In this document: positions 25,227 to 34,892 of the stretch, piece by piece
Layout of the letters: every line of letters starts with the position of its first letter
How positions within the stretch are numbered: position 1 is the stretch's first letter
Assembly (NCBI GenBank): GCA_001942185.1
Contig: MKJV01000088.1
Span: forward strand, 1 to 64,000
DNA from: Pseudonocardia sp. CNS-004
GTDB taxonomy: Bacteria; Actinomycetota; Actinomycetes; Mycobacteriales; Pseudonocardiaceae
DNA: 64,000 bases
Reading direction: 5' to 3'
The notes under the pieces: model-generated
What the model saw: only the letters and a program-made list of their open reading frames with translations
Told to the model about the DNA's origin: nothing
The model's database searches: none
Made by a program: the position numbers and the translations under genes

Positions 25227-26147
25227 TCACTGCTTGACGGCGCCCACGGCGATGCCCGACTGCCAGTACCGCTGCAGCACGAGGAACACCACGACCAGGG
25301 GGATGACCGCGAGCAGCGAACCTGTGATGACCAGCGTGAACACGGCCTGCGCCCCACCCACGGTGTAGGCCTGCTCGTTCCACTGCTTGAGCCCGACCGT
25401 GAGCGGGTACCACTGCGGGTCGTTGAGGACGATCAGCGGCAGGAAGTAGTTGTTCCAGACGTGGACGAGCTGGAAGAGCAGCACGGTCACGAAGCCGGGG
25501 ACCAGCAGCCGCATCGCCACCGACCAGAAGATCCGCAGCTCGCCCGCGCCGTCCAGCCGGGCCGCCTCGAGCAGCTCGTCGGGCACGGACGCGGCGGCGT
25601 AGATCCACATCAGGTACAGCCCGAACGGGCTCGCCAGCGACGGGATGATCACCGCGAACGGCGTGTCGACGAGCCCCACCGAGCTCAGCAGCAGGTAGGT
25701 GGGGATCGCCAGCGCGGTGACCGGCACCATCACCGCGCCCAGCACGCCCGCGAGCAGCAGCCTCCGGCCGGGGAAGTCGAACTTCGCCACGCCGTAGCCG
25801 CCCAGCGCCGCGAGCAGTGCGGCACCGCCCGCTCCGGCCACCGCGTAGAGGACCGTGTTGAGGAACCACCGCACGTAGATGCCGTCGGAGTGGGTCAGCA
25901 CGTCGCGCACGTTCTCGAACAGGTGGAAGTCGCTCGCGAACCAGAGCCCGAAGCTCTCGAACAGCCCGGCGGTGCTCTTCGTCGAGTTGATCACCAGCCA
26001 CGCCAGCGGCAGGAGGAAGTAGGCCAACAGCCCGACCAGCACCACGGTCAGGATGACGCTGGGTCTGCGGGCCCGACCGGTCCCTCCCACGGCCGGGCGC
26101 CGCGCCGGGTGTCGGCGCTGCACGGGAGCGGTCTCCACGGCGGTCAC
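25227..26147 (-). CDS. Sugar ABC transporter permease, MalG type
   Basis: A 306-residue inner-membrane permease with six helices, from VILTVVLVGLLAYFLLPLAW to VIPLVVVFLVLQRYW. The cytoplasmic EAA loop reads LLEAARLDGAGELRIFWSVA, where the ATPase docks. Length and loop identify the CUT1 MalG-like subunit. Its GTG start (26147) overlaps the stop of the MalF-like permease (GTGA), so the two are translationally coupled. The binding protein follows 32 bases downstream. Confidence 0.9.
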   Translation of the reverse strand: MTAVETAPVQRRHPARRPAVGGTGRARRPSVILTVVLVGLLAYFLLPLAWLVINSTKSTAGLFESFGLWFASDFHLFENVRDVLTHSDGIYVRWFLNTVLYAVAGAGGAALLAALGGYGVAKFDFPGRRLLLAGVLGAVMVPVTALAIPTYLLLSSVGLVDTPFAVIIPSLASPFGLYLMWIYAAASVPDELLEAARLDGAGELRIFWSVAMRLLVPGFVTVLLFQLVHVWNNYFLPLIVLNDPQWYPLTVGLKQWNEQAYTVGGAQAVFTLVITGSLLAVIPLVVVFLVLQRYWQSGIAVGAVKQ

Positions 26148-27063
26148 AGGATCCGCTCCCGCCGGGCGGTGGTCAGCTGCACGACGTAGGCGACGACGAT
26201 CGTCACCAGCCCGAGCACCACGGAGATCGCCGCCGAGTAGTCGACGAGCTGGCCGTTGAAGGCGAGCTCGTAGGCGTAGATGTTGGGGGTGTACGAGGTG
26301 GTGATCACGGCCGGGGCGAGGTCCGACATCACCTTCGGCTCGGTGAACAGCTGGAAGCTGCCGATCACCGAGAAGATCGTCGCGAGCAACAGGGCGGGTC
26401 GCAGCGCGGGTAGCTTGACGCTCCACACCTTGCGGAACTCGCCCGCCCCGTCCACCTCGCGGCGTCGTAGAGATCCTGTGGTACCGCGCGCAGCGCGGCG
26501 TAGAGGATCAGCATGTTGTAGCCGACGAACTGCCAGGTGACGATGTTGGCCAGCGCCGGGAGCATCAGGTCCGGCCCGAAGAATGCCGGCGGCTCCACCC
26601 CGAACGCGTCGGCGATCTGGCCGGTGAGGCCGAACTGGCCGCCGTAGATGAACCCCCACATCAGCGTGCCCACCACCGCGGGCACGGCGTAGGGCACGAA
26701 GACGCCCAGCCGGAAGAGCTTGGGCCACCACACCCGTTTGCTGTCGATCGCCAGTGCCACGAACAACGCCAGCAGCAGCATCACCGGCACCTGGATGACC
26801 AGGAAGAGCCCGACGCGCGCCAGGCCGGCGAGCAGTTGGGGGTCGACGGCGGCGCGCAGGTAGTTGTCCAGGCCGACGAACGTCGTGCCCCCGATCAGCC
26901 GGCGCCGGAAGAGGCTCAGTACCAGTGCGTACCCGAGCGGGGCGACGATCGCGGCGAGGAACACGACCAGGAACGGGGCGAAGAAGGCGAAGCCGGTGAG
27001 GGCCTTCCTCCGGGACGGCTGGGCCCGCTCCGCAACGGGCGCACCACCACTCGCGACTGCCAT
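26144..27063 (-). CDS. Sugar ABC transporter permease, MalF type (frame broken near 26459)
   Basis: A CUT1 permease of about 306 residues. The first helix (ALTGFAFFAPFLVVFLAAIV) lies near residue 25-45, and the periplasmic region has FVGLDNYLRA. The EAA loop (LYDAAEVDGAGEFRKVWSV) spans the break: GCGAG lacks one G. The last helices end in VAYVVQLTTARRERIL. The ATG at 27063 is preferred over 27093 because of the GGGG site eight bases upstream. It is the first gene of the permease-permease-binding protein operon, facing the LacI gene across the operators at 27111-27203. Confidence 0.88.
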
Positions 27064-27110
27064 CGAGCGATCCCCTTCGATCGTCTTCGCCACGTCGTCG
27101 GCGGGCGCAA

Positions 27111-27126
27111 GTGTGAGCGCTCACAC
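27111..27126. promoter_or_regulatory. LacI-family operator 1 (GTGTGAGCGCTCACAC)
   Basis: A perfect 16-base palindrome 48 bases upstream of the malF-type start. It is the classic symmetric LacI-family form with a central CG. The divergent LacI protein (27223) is the likely ligand-controlled repressor. Confidence 0.85.
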
Positions 27127-27187
27127 ATCGCCGGGTCAAGAGGTTGCGCAGTTCGGCCTGCCTCTGCATCGTGCTTCGAGCCGTATC

Positions 27188-27203
27188 GTGTGAGCGTTCA
27201 CAG
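27188..27203. promoter_or_regulatory. LacI-family operator 2 (GTGTGAGCGTTCACAG)
   Basis: A near-palindromic copy 77 bases from operator 1 and 20 bases before the lacI start codon, implying autorepression as well as control of the transporter genes. Confidence 0.8.
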
Positions 27204-27222
27204 ACGACATCGGGGAGGCGGC

Positions 27223-28275
27223 ATGACCGAGAACGGTTCCCGCCGCGCCACCGGCCGGTACGGCGCACCCGTCATGGTCGACGTGGCCGCGCTCGCGGGT
27301 GTCTCCTATCAGACCGTGTCCCGGGTGATCAACGATCAGCCCGGCGTGCGCGCCACCACCCGCGAACGGGTGCTCGCCGCGATGCGCGAGCTCGGCTACC
27401 GGCCCAGCACCGTGGCTCGCTCCCTCGCGTCCGGGCGCACCCGCACGATCGGCGTCGTCGCGATCGGCTCGGCGCTGTACGGGCCTGCCACCACGCTGCG
27501 CGGTGTCGAGACGGCGATCCGCGACGCCGGCTACTCGGTGAGCACCGAGAGCCTCTCCCGGTTCGACCGCACCTCGGCGCTGACCTCGGTGGAGCGGATG
27601 ACCACCGCGGGCGTCGAGGGGATCGTCGCGATCGACCCCGAGGTCGACGCCGCCGCCGCGCTGCGGGCGCTGCCGCCGGGCGTCCCGATGATGGTGCTCT
27701 GCGGCGGGCTCGACGCGGTGGCGGCGGGCATCGAGATCGACGGCAACGAGGGCTCCCAGGGTGCCGTGCGGCACCTGCTCGACCTGGGCCATCCCACCGT
27801 CCGCCACCTCGCGGGGCCGCTGCGCTGGGAAGCGGCCCGCTCCCGGATGGAAGGCTGGCGCACGGCGCTCGAAGCCGCCGGGGCCCCTGTCGACGAGCCG
27901 CTGCAGGGCGACTGGAGCGCTCGATCCGGCTATGCCGCCGGGCGGGTGCTCGCGGCCGACCCGGACGTGAGCGCGGTCTTCGCCGCCAACGACCAGATGG
28001 CGATCGGACTCCTGCTCGCCTTGCACGAGGCAGGCCGAGCGGTGCCCGGCGACGTCAGCGTGATCGGGTTCGACGACATCCCCGAGGCCGCCTACCTCAT
28101 CCCGCCGCTCACCACACTGCGCCAGGACCTGGTGGACGAGGGCAGGCGCGCCGTCGCGATGCTCCTCTCGCAGGTCGAGCACCCCACGACCGAACCCGTC
28201 CCCGTGCGGATGGTCCCCGACCTCATCGTGCGCGCCAGCACCGGCCGGTACACCCCGGGAGGGATCCGCAAGTGA
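27223..28275 (+). CDS. LacI family transcriptional regulator
   Basis: 350 residues. The N-terminal helix-turn-helix is VMVDVAALAGVSYQTVSRVI (about 18-37) with the hinge helix RPSTVARSLASGRTRTIGVV. The periplasmic-binding-protein-like core (residues 70-345) has the usual VSAVFAANDQMAIGLLLAL and VSVIGFDDIPEAAY segments near the end. The ATG at 27223 has GGGGAGG upstream. Two matching palindromes sit in the divergent promoter region. The stop overlaps the GTG of the beta-galactosidase (GTGA), so regulator and enzyme form one operon and the inducer is probably a galactoside. Confidence 0.92.
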   Translation: MTENGSRRATGRYGAPVMVDVAALAGVSYQTVSRVINDQPGVRATTRERVLAAMRELGYRPSTVARSLASGRTRTIGVVAIGSALYGPATTLRGVETAIRDAGYSVSTESLSRFDRTSALTSVERMTTAGVEGIVAIDPEVDAAAALRALPPGVPMMVLCGGLDAVAAGIEIDGNEGSQGAVRHLLDLGHPTVRHLAGPLRWEAARSRMEGWRTALEAAGAPVDEPLQGDWSARSGYAAGRVLAADPDVSAVFAANDQMAIGLLLALHEAGRAVPGDVSVIGFDDIPEAAYLIPPLTTLRQDLVDEGRRAVAMLLSQVEHPTTEPVPVRMVPDLIVRASTGRYTPGGIRK

Positions 28276-31212
28276 CGTCTGCGCCCCACGTCGATGCGTC
28301 CTACGTCGAGGACCCGCGCCCGGACGCCCGCGTGCTGCTCCCGCGCGCCGCCCTGCGGTCGGACGCACCCCGCGTCAGCCTGAACGGGCAGTGGCGGTTC
28401 AGCCTCTCGCCGACCGTCGAGGAAGCCCCGGCCGGGTTCGCCGATCCGGGCTTCGACGACGCCGGATGGACACTGCTGCCGGTGCCCGCGCACTGGCAGC
28501 TGCACGGTCACGGCAGACCCGCGTACACCAACACGCGCTACCCCTTCCCGATCGACCCGCCCCGCGTGCCCACGGAGAACCCGACGGGCAGCTACCGGCG
28601 CACCGTCGCGGTGCCCGCCGGCTGGGCGGGTGAGCGAGCTGGCGAGCGAATCAGTGTCACAGCGCCTGCGCGAAGCGCCGGCGGAGCGTCGGCGACGCCG
28701 AGCGTTGAGCGGATCGTGCTGCGGTTCGAGGGCGTCGACTCCTGCTTCGCCGTCTGGGTCAACGGGCACGAGATCGGCACGGCGCAGGGCAGCAGGCTGC
28801 CGTCCGAGTTCGACGTCACCCACGCCGTCCGACCCGGCGCCGACAACCTGGTGGCGGTGCGCGTGCACCAGTGGTCGGCGGGCAGCTACCTCGAGGACCA
28901 GGACATGTGGTGGATGTCCGGGATCTTCCGCGACGTCTCGTTGCTGTCCCGGCCCGCGGGCGGGGTGGACGACGTCTTCGTGCACGCCGGCTACGACGAC
29001 GGCGCCGGCACGCTGCGCGTCGACGTTCCCGGAGATGCGCGGGTGCTCGTCCCCGAGCTGGGGATCGACGTGGCCGCGGGCGAGGAGGTGCGGGTCGACG
29101 GCGTGCAGCCGTGGAGCGCCGAGGTGCCCCGGCTCTACGACGCGGCGGTCGTGACGGCAGGCGAGCGCGTCGACCTGCGGGTGGGGTTCCGCACGGTCCG
29201 GATCGAGAACGGGCTACTCACCGTGAACGGCAACCGGGTGCTGCTGCGCGGGGTGAACCGGCACGAGTTCCACCCCGAGCGCGGCCGGGCCGTCACCGAG
29301 CAGGACATGCTCGACGACGTGCTGCTGATGAAGCGGCACAACATCAACGCGGTCCGCACCAGCCACTACCCGCCGCACCCCCGCTTCCTCGAGCTGTGCG
29401 ACGAGTACGGCCTGTACGTCGTGGACGAGTGCGACCTCGAGACCCACGGCTTCGTGCACGTGGGCTGGCGCGGCAACCCCACCGACGACCCGACCTGGGG
29501 CGACGCGTCGAGGACCGGATGCGGCGGATGGTGGAGCGCGACAAGAACCACCCGAGCGTGATCATGTGGTCGCTGGGCAACGAGTCGTGGACCGGCCGCA
29601 ACCTGGAGCGGATGTACCGCTACGCGAAGGACCGCGACCCGGGCCGCCCGGTGCACTACGAACACTGCCCCGACGGGCGTTGGTCCGACGTCTACAGCCG
29701 GATGTACGCCTCGCAGGCCGAGACCGACCTCATCGGCCGCCGCGAGGAGCCCGCCCGCGGCGTCGACCCGGTGCAGGACACGGCGCGGCGCGCGGCGCCG
29801 TTCGTGCTCTGCGAGTACGCCCACGCGATGGGCAACGGGCCGGGCGGGCTCAGCGAGTACCAGGAGCTGTTCGAGGCCCACCCCCGCTGCCAGGGCGGGT
29901 TCGCGTGGGAGTGGATCGACCACGGCATCCGCACCCGCGACGCGCAGGGCCGCGAGTTCTTCGGCTACGGCGGCGACTTCGGCGAGGAGTTGCACGACGG
30001 CAACTTCGTGGCGACGGGCTGCTCTTCCCGGACCGCACCCCGTCGCCGGGGCTGCACGAGTTCGCCAAGGTGGTCGAGCCGGTGCGGATCACCGGCACGC
30101 CGGACGGGCGCCTGCGCATCACCAACCTGCACGAAGTGCTCGACCTCGGCCACCTGCGGTTCCCGTGGGCCACCGAGGAGGACGGCGTCGAGACCGGGGC
30201 GGGGGAGCTGGACGTGCCGCGGGTGGCGGCGGGCGACAGCGTCGAGCTCGATCTGACCCGGTCGGCGGGCGACGCCGAGACCTGGCTGACGGTGCGCGCC
30301 GTGCTCGCCACGGACGAGCCGTGGGCAGCGGCGGGCCACGAGATCGCATGGGGCCAGGTGCGGCTCGCCCCGCGGCCGCGCCCCGCGGCCGCGCTCGCCG
30401 GTGGCGCGGTGGCGCTGGACCGCGTGCGCGGACTGCTCACCGAGGTCGCCGGTATCGCGGTGGACGGGCCGCGGCTGGACGCCTGGCGCGCCCCCACCGA
30501 CAACGACCGGATCCCGCGCGACTCGGCCGCCGACGCGTGGCGGGCGGTCGGCCTGCACCGGCTGCGGCACCGGCTGGTCGACGTCCGCGACGAGACCGGC
30601 GGGACCGTCGTGCGGACCCGGACGGCCCCGGCCGCCCTCGACGCCGCGTTCGTGTCCACGATGCGCTGGTCACCGCTCGACGGCGGCGGGCTGCTCCTCG
30701 ACGTCTCGGTGCAGCCGGAGGGCGAGTGGCCCGGGCCGATCCCGCGGCTGGGCCTGGTCTGGTCGCTCCCGGCCGAGCTCGGCGCCGTCACCTGGTTCGG
30801 CGGCGGGCCCGGCGAGGCCTACCCCGACACCCACCGCGCCGCCCGCATCGGCCGGTTCACGAGCACCGTGGAGGGCCTGCAGACCCCCTACGTGATGCCA
30901 CAGGAGAACGGCAGGCGTGCCGGCGTGCGCTGGGCCGAGCTCACCGGCGCGGGCGGCGGCCTGCGGATCGAGGCACTGCCCGCCCACGACGACGATCCGG
31001 AGACGTTCGGGCTCACCGTGCGCCGCTGGACCACCGCCGACCTCGACGCCGCACGGCACCCCGCCGACCTCGTGCCCGGCAACCGGGTCCACCTCACCGT
31101 CGACCTGGCCCACCGCGGGGTCGGCACGGCGAGCTGCGGCCCCGACGTCCTCCCGCACCACGAACTGCACGCTGCGCCGGCGTCCCTCCGCCTCGCGCTG
31201 ACGCCGGCCTGA
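28272..31212 (+). CDS. lacZ: Beta-galactosidase, GH2 (LacZ type), two frame breaks and a 75-bp insertion
   Basis: A GH2 glycosidase of about 980 residues when repaired: jelly-roll (PVPAHWQLHGHGRPAYTNT), immunoglobulin-like domains, then the TIM barrel. The barrel has RGVNRHEFHPERGRA, the acid/base region MWSLGNES and the nucleophile region YAHAMGNGPGGLSEY. The C-terminal beta domain (bgal_small_N) has WRAPTDNDR and VTWFGGGPGEAYPDT. Breaks near 29506 and 30013 each lack one G. A 75-bp in-frame insertion at 28632-28706 adds 25 residues to the N-terminal domain and is not expected in this family. It hydrolyses terminal beta-galactosides taken up by the neighbouring ABC system. The start overlaps the lacI stop. 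Confidence 0.9.
28632..28706 (+). mobile_element. 75-bp in-frame insertion in lacZ (REP-like sequence)
   Basis: Between WAG and ERIVLRFEG, where GH2 enzymes read straight through, 25 extra residues appear (ERAGERISV...ATPSV). The codons (CGA, GCT, AGT, CCT, GGA, GTT) break the strong GC3 bias of the gene, and the segment holds a GCGTC-GGC-GACGC hairpin. The flanks repeat the GAGCG of the target. This looks like a short dispersed repeat inserted in frame. Confidence 0.55.
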
Positions 31213-31220
31213 CCAGGGGT

Positions 31221-31262
31221 CGTGAGTGGTGGCGAGTGCTGGAGCACTCGTCACCACTCACG
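31221..31262. terminator. Bidirectional hairpin between lacZ and the CBS gene
   Basis: Two 20-base arms (31221-31240 and 31243-31262) pair with one mismatch across a two-base loop, starting eight bases after the lacZ stop and ending six before the convergent CBS stop. There is no long T-run, as is usual in high-GC actinobacteria. Confidence 0.8.
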
Positions 31263-31268
31263 GCTGGT

Positions 31269-31693
31269 TCAGCCCGCGATGTAGCTCTGGAGCTGGGCGC
31301 GCTCGGACTCCAGGAGGTCGATGCGGGCCTTCACCAGGTCGCCGATGCTGACGATGCCGGCCAGCTCACCGTCGACGAGCACCGGGAGGTGGCGGAAGCG
31401 GCCCGACGTCATGATCGCGGCCAGGTCCGTGACGTCGTCCTCCGGGCTGCAGGTGGTGACGTCGGTGGTCATGATGTCGCCCACCTTCGCCCCGAGCAGC
31501 TCCGCACCTCCGGCGTGCAGCCTGCGCACCACGTCGCGCTCGGAGACGATGCCGACGAGGTTCCCGTCCGCGATGACGGGCAACGCGCCACGTTGTGGGA
31601 GGCGAGCTCACCGAGGAGATCGGTGACTGTGACGTCGGGCCCCACCGTCGCCACGGTGTTGCCCTTTCTGCGCAGTACGTCCGCGATCCGCAT
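31269..31693 (-). CDS. CBS-domain pair protein (frame broken near 31589)
   Basis: About 141 residues made of two CBS motifs and little else. The first is MRIADVLRRKGNTVATVGPD to VGIVSERDVVRRL; the second is VGDIMTTDVTTCSPEDDVTD to LAGIVSIGDLVKARID. The frame is lost at GTGGCGCG (one G missing, giving VGALPVIADGN). Stand-alone CBS pairs bind adenine nucleotides and act as energy or redox switches (IMP-dehydrogenase-like or hypoxic-response type). The ATG at 31693 has a GGGGG stretch upstream. The MITE-like element lies 94 bases upstream. Confidence 0.85.
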
Positions 31694-31787
31694 CGCCCGT
31701 ACCCCCGATCTCATCGGCGCTGAAGAACCGAGGGTACGAACTGGCCCCCCGCTTTCGGAACCCCCGACGCAGGTGAGCCCGAACCGC

Positions 31788-31955
31788 CTAGGGCCTGTCC
31801 TGTAGGCCCCGGGCCGCGGGCTTCGTGATCGAGATCGTCCCTGGCAAGCGCCGGCACGAGCCGTTGTACTGGACGTACCCGGTCGTGCCTGGCAACGCCG
31901 CAGGGGCGATCTCGGCGCGAAGAGCGTGGTCCTGGGCTTACAGGACAGGCCCTAG
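31788..31955. mobile_element. MITE-like element with 17-bp terminal inverted repeats
   Basis: The ends CTAGGGCCTGTCCTGTA (31788-31804) and its exact complement (31939-31955) bound a 168-bp non-coding segment. A second inner complementarity (CGAGATCG near 31828, CGATCTCG near 31913) makes the whole element an extended imperfect palindrome. The CTAG/TA at both edges may be a target duplication. The left-hand gene's UAG stop (31952-31954) is formed by the terminal repeat itself. No transposase is inside. Confidence 0.65.
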
Positions 31956-34343
31956 TCTTCGCAAACGACCTTCGGAGCCGGGTTGTAGCGCGTGGTGATG
32001 GTCTCCTGCTTGACCTCACCGGTGTCGACGTCGCGGCGGGTCCGGGTGTCGGTGATCGTGAACCCGGGCGCCGTTGCTGGGGTGGCAGTCCTCGCCGGAC
32101 GGGATCGTCACCTCGTTGGGCTGCGTGGGTTTGGTCCGCGGCCCGAACTCGCCCGTGACCTCGTACTTGCGCTGCCCGTAGATCTGCACCGTGACCGACG
32201 ACGGCGTCCACCGCGTGCGGATCATGATCGGGCTCGGGTTGTCGTTGCGGAACTTGTTGTCGATCGCGCCGGTGGCGATGGTCGCCTCCCGGCCCGCCGG
32301 GTAGCGGCTGATGTAGAAGCTGTGCGCCTTGTGCTCGAGCAGCGTCATGCCGGCGAAGTAGGCCGCGTTGTAGAGGGTGGTGGACACCTGCGAGGCACCG
32401 CCCGCGATCCCGCGCGCCGACCGCCCGTTGTCGATGACACCGGCCTCGACGTACCCGTTGGCCGCGGTGCGCGGCCCGGTGACCGCGTCGAGGCTGAAGA
32501 CCTCGCCCGGCTGCACGACCGTGCCGTTCACCAGCTCGGCGGCGCGCTTGATGTTCCGGCCCGAGTCGGGGGCGAAGCCGCCCGTCGTGAACTCGCCGAT
32601 GATCTCCGGGTTGCCGAGCGCCTGCAGTTCCTCGGTGGTGACCTCGGCGGGCTTCTCGGCGTAGACCGCGGTGACCTCACGCGGCGGCGGGCTGCTCAGC
32701 ACCCCGACCAGCGCGGCGACGGTGGCCTCGTAGTCCACGCCGCGCCCGTCCTGGGAGGGCACGACCACCGCGCGGCCGCCGGAGAAGTCGAACGTGGCGT
32801 CCCGGCCGGGCTTCTCCGAGTCGGCCATCTGTCCTGTGAGCGCGTCCTGGATCAGCTGCTGGTTCAGCTCGGGGCTCAAGGCGCCGTTCTCGGCCACGAA
32901 GCTCAGCGATGCCGCGATGACGTCCGGGGTGACGTCGCCCTGCACACCGTTCTCGCCGATCACCATGATGGGCGCGGCCACGGCGGGGCGCGCCACTTCC
33001 TGGATCGCCGCTTCGACGTCCTCGGCCGTGGTGGTCGGCGGCAGCTCGGTGATCGGAAGGGCCACCACACCCCCGTTCGCCCAGTCCCGCTGCAGGACGT
33101 CGCCCGCCGCGGCCACGTCCAGCCGTTGCCCCGGCTTCGGGTCGACCGGCTGCGGCTCCGTGCCGTCGAACCGCACCGAGCCCTCCACCGGTTCGCTGTC
33201 GACGACCGGCCCGAGCTGTTCGAGCGCCTGGCCGAGGGCCGTCGGGTCGGCGATCGTCACCACGCCGACGTCGCGCTCGCCGAAGAACGAGCTGATCCGG
33301 GTGATCGGGTTCAGCGGCTGCTCGGCCGCCCGGTCGACCGTGCCCGCCCAGTCGACGGACAGGCCTGCGGCGGTCGGGTCGATCTCCCCGCGCGCGTCGC
33401 CGACCGTGACGGGGATCGGGCCGCCGATGCGGGCACCGATCTCCGACCGCAGCCGCTCCTCGGCGTCGGCCAGCGACATGGTGCCGACACCGACACCGGC
33501 CACCGTGACCCCCCGCGGCATCGACCCGGAGCTCAGGAGCAGGTCGGCGCCGTAGAGCAGGCCGAGCGCACCGACGGCGGCCGCCACCAGCAGCATCCGC
33601 CGACGCCCCCGGCCCGGCCTGCGGCCGCCGGTGTCGACGGGGTCGATCCGGGTCGGCTCGGCGACCAGCGGCTCCGGCGGGCGTGGCGCGATGGCCGGGA
33701 GCCGCTCGGTCACCGGCTCGTCGGACGGCGGCGGGGTCTGTCCCTGGGCGCGCGGCAGCATCTGGGTACTGGCCCCGTCGGCGCCTGCCTGCGGGGTCGC
33801 TGCCTGCGGGGTCGCTGCTTGTGGGGTCGCGGCCTGGACGCCGACCGTGGTCGCCTCGGTGGAGCGCTGCTCACCGGTCTGCGGACGCGGGCCGGCGAAA
33901 GGGTGCGGCTCCGGCGACGGGCGCGGACCGGGGGCGGGCCGCCCCGCCGCCGCTGCGCGGACGGTGGGTGCCTCGCCGCCCGCAGGCCTGCCGTTCGGGT
34001 GCTCGCCGCCGCCGGGCCGGTTCGCCGGGCCGCGCCCTGCCGTCGTGCGCACCGTGGGGCTCTCGTCGCCCTGCGGTTGCGGAACGGCCGGGGCAGGACC
34101 CGGAGCGGGACGTGGTGTCGGGCGTGGTGCCCCCGCTGCCGGACGGCCGTTGTGCTGCCCGTTGTGGTGCTGGCCGTTCCCGTCGTTGCTGCTGCCCGCG
34201 CGCTCACCCGCCCGCACCGGGGGGAGCGGCTGCGCGTCCCCCGACGCGGCCTGCTCCGTGGCCCCCGCACTGCGCGCGTTCTCCGTGATGTCCGGCTCCG
34301 GAGGAGCCGCCGCCTCCCCTGGCGATGACTGCCGCTCGGGCAT
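31952..34343 (-). CDS. VanW family protein with long Pro/Ala-rich cytoplasmic head (frame broken near 32067)
   Basis: About 797 residues. The first 255 are disordered, rich in Pro, Gly, Ala and Gln, with a triple AATPQ repeat. One membrane helix (RRRMLLVAAAVGALGLLYGA) follows. The extracellular part holds peptidoglycan-binding-4-type repeats (GSMPRGVTVAGVGVGTMSLA) and the VanW domain (GASQVSTTLYNAAYFAGMTL). A run of C is two bases short near 32067, after which the C-terminus reads PGFTITDTRTRRDVDTGEV and ends at 31952. VanW proteins are linked to cell-wall/glycopeptide loci but their activity is unknown. The last stop codon lies in the MITE-like repeat. ATG 34343. Confidence 0.83.
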
Positions 34344-34390
34344 GAAGTCCGTTCCCCCTCAACCATCGGACCGGGCGGTTGCCCGGCCCG

Positions 34391-34708
34391 TCACAGGTAC
34401 AACCCCGTACCGTGCTCGGTGCGCTCCGTGGCGACGGCGTGCACTTCCCGCTCCCGCAGGACGAGGTAGGTGTCACCCTGCACGTCGACCTCGTACTGGT
34501 CGTCGCGCGCGAACAGCACCCGGTCGCCCACCTTGACGGTGCGGACGTGCGCTCCCGTGCCGAGCACCTCCCCCCATACAAGACGCCTGGCAACCTCTGC
34601 GGTTGCGGGGATGACGATCCCCGCACCGCTGCGCCGCTCCCCGGCCGAGTCCGGCTTCACGAGGACCCGGTCGTGCAGCATCTGGATCTCGAGCTTGGCG
34701 TCCTGCAT
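34391..34708 (-). CDS. GroES-like co-chaperonin family protein
   Basis: 105 residues with the GroES beta-barrel pattern: LHDRVLVKPDSAGERRSGAG (start of Cpn10), then GEVLGTGAHVRTVKVGDRVL and VQGDTYLVLREREVHAV. The mobile loop that binds GroEL (usually ending in GIVLP) reads AGIVIPATAEVARRLVWG, partly kept. There is no groEL beside it, so it is a second, stand-alone Cpn10-like protein, common in actinobacteria. ATG 34708. It ends 48 bases before the VanW gene start on the same strand. Its client is unknown. Confidence 0.8.
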   Translation of the reverse strand: MQDAKLEIQMLHDRVLVKPDSAGERRSGAGIVIPATAEVARRLVWGEVLGTGAHVRTVKVGDRVLFARDDQYEVDVQGDTYLVLREREVHAVATERTEHGTGLYL

Positions 34709-34766
34709 CGGACCGATGCTACGAGCAGCTGTCAGCAGACCCCTGACCGGCCCGAAGATGAGAAAG

Positions 34767-34809
34767 CCCCGCGGTGCTGTCAGGTCGGGGGTCCGACAGC
34801 ACCGCGGGG
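34767..34809. terminator. Hairpin terminator downstream of the AAA ATPase gene
   Basis: Perfect 15-base arms (CCCCGCGGTGCTGTC and complement) around a 13-base loop. It sits between the ATPase stop (34893) and the GroES-like start (34708), both on the minus strand. Confidence 0.75.
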
Positions 34810-34892
34810 CTGTACCTGAAATCGGACACCGGGCCCCTGCCGTTACCTGTGGTCGCGAAAGGGCCAGGTTTCACTCGTTCGGACCAGCGATG

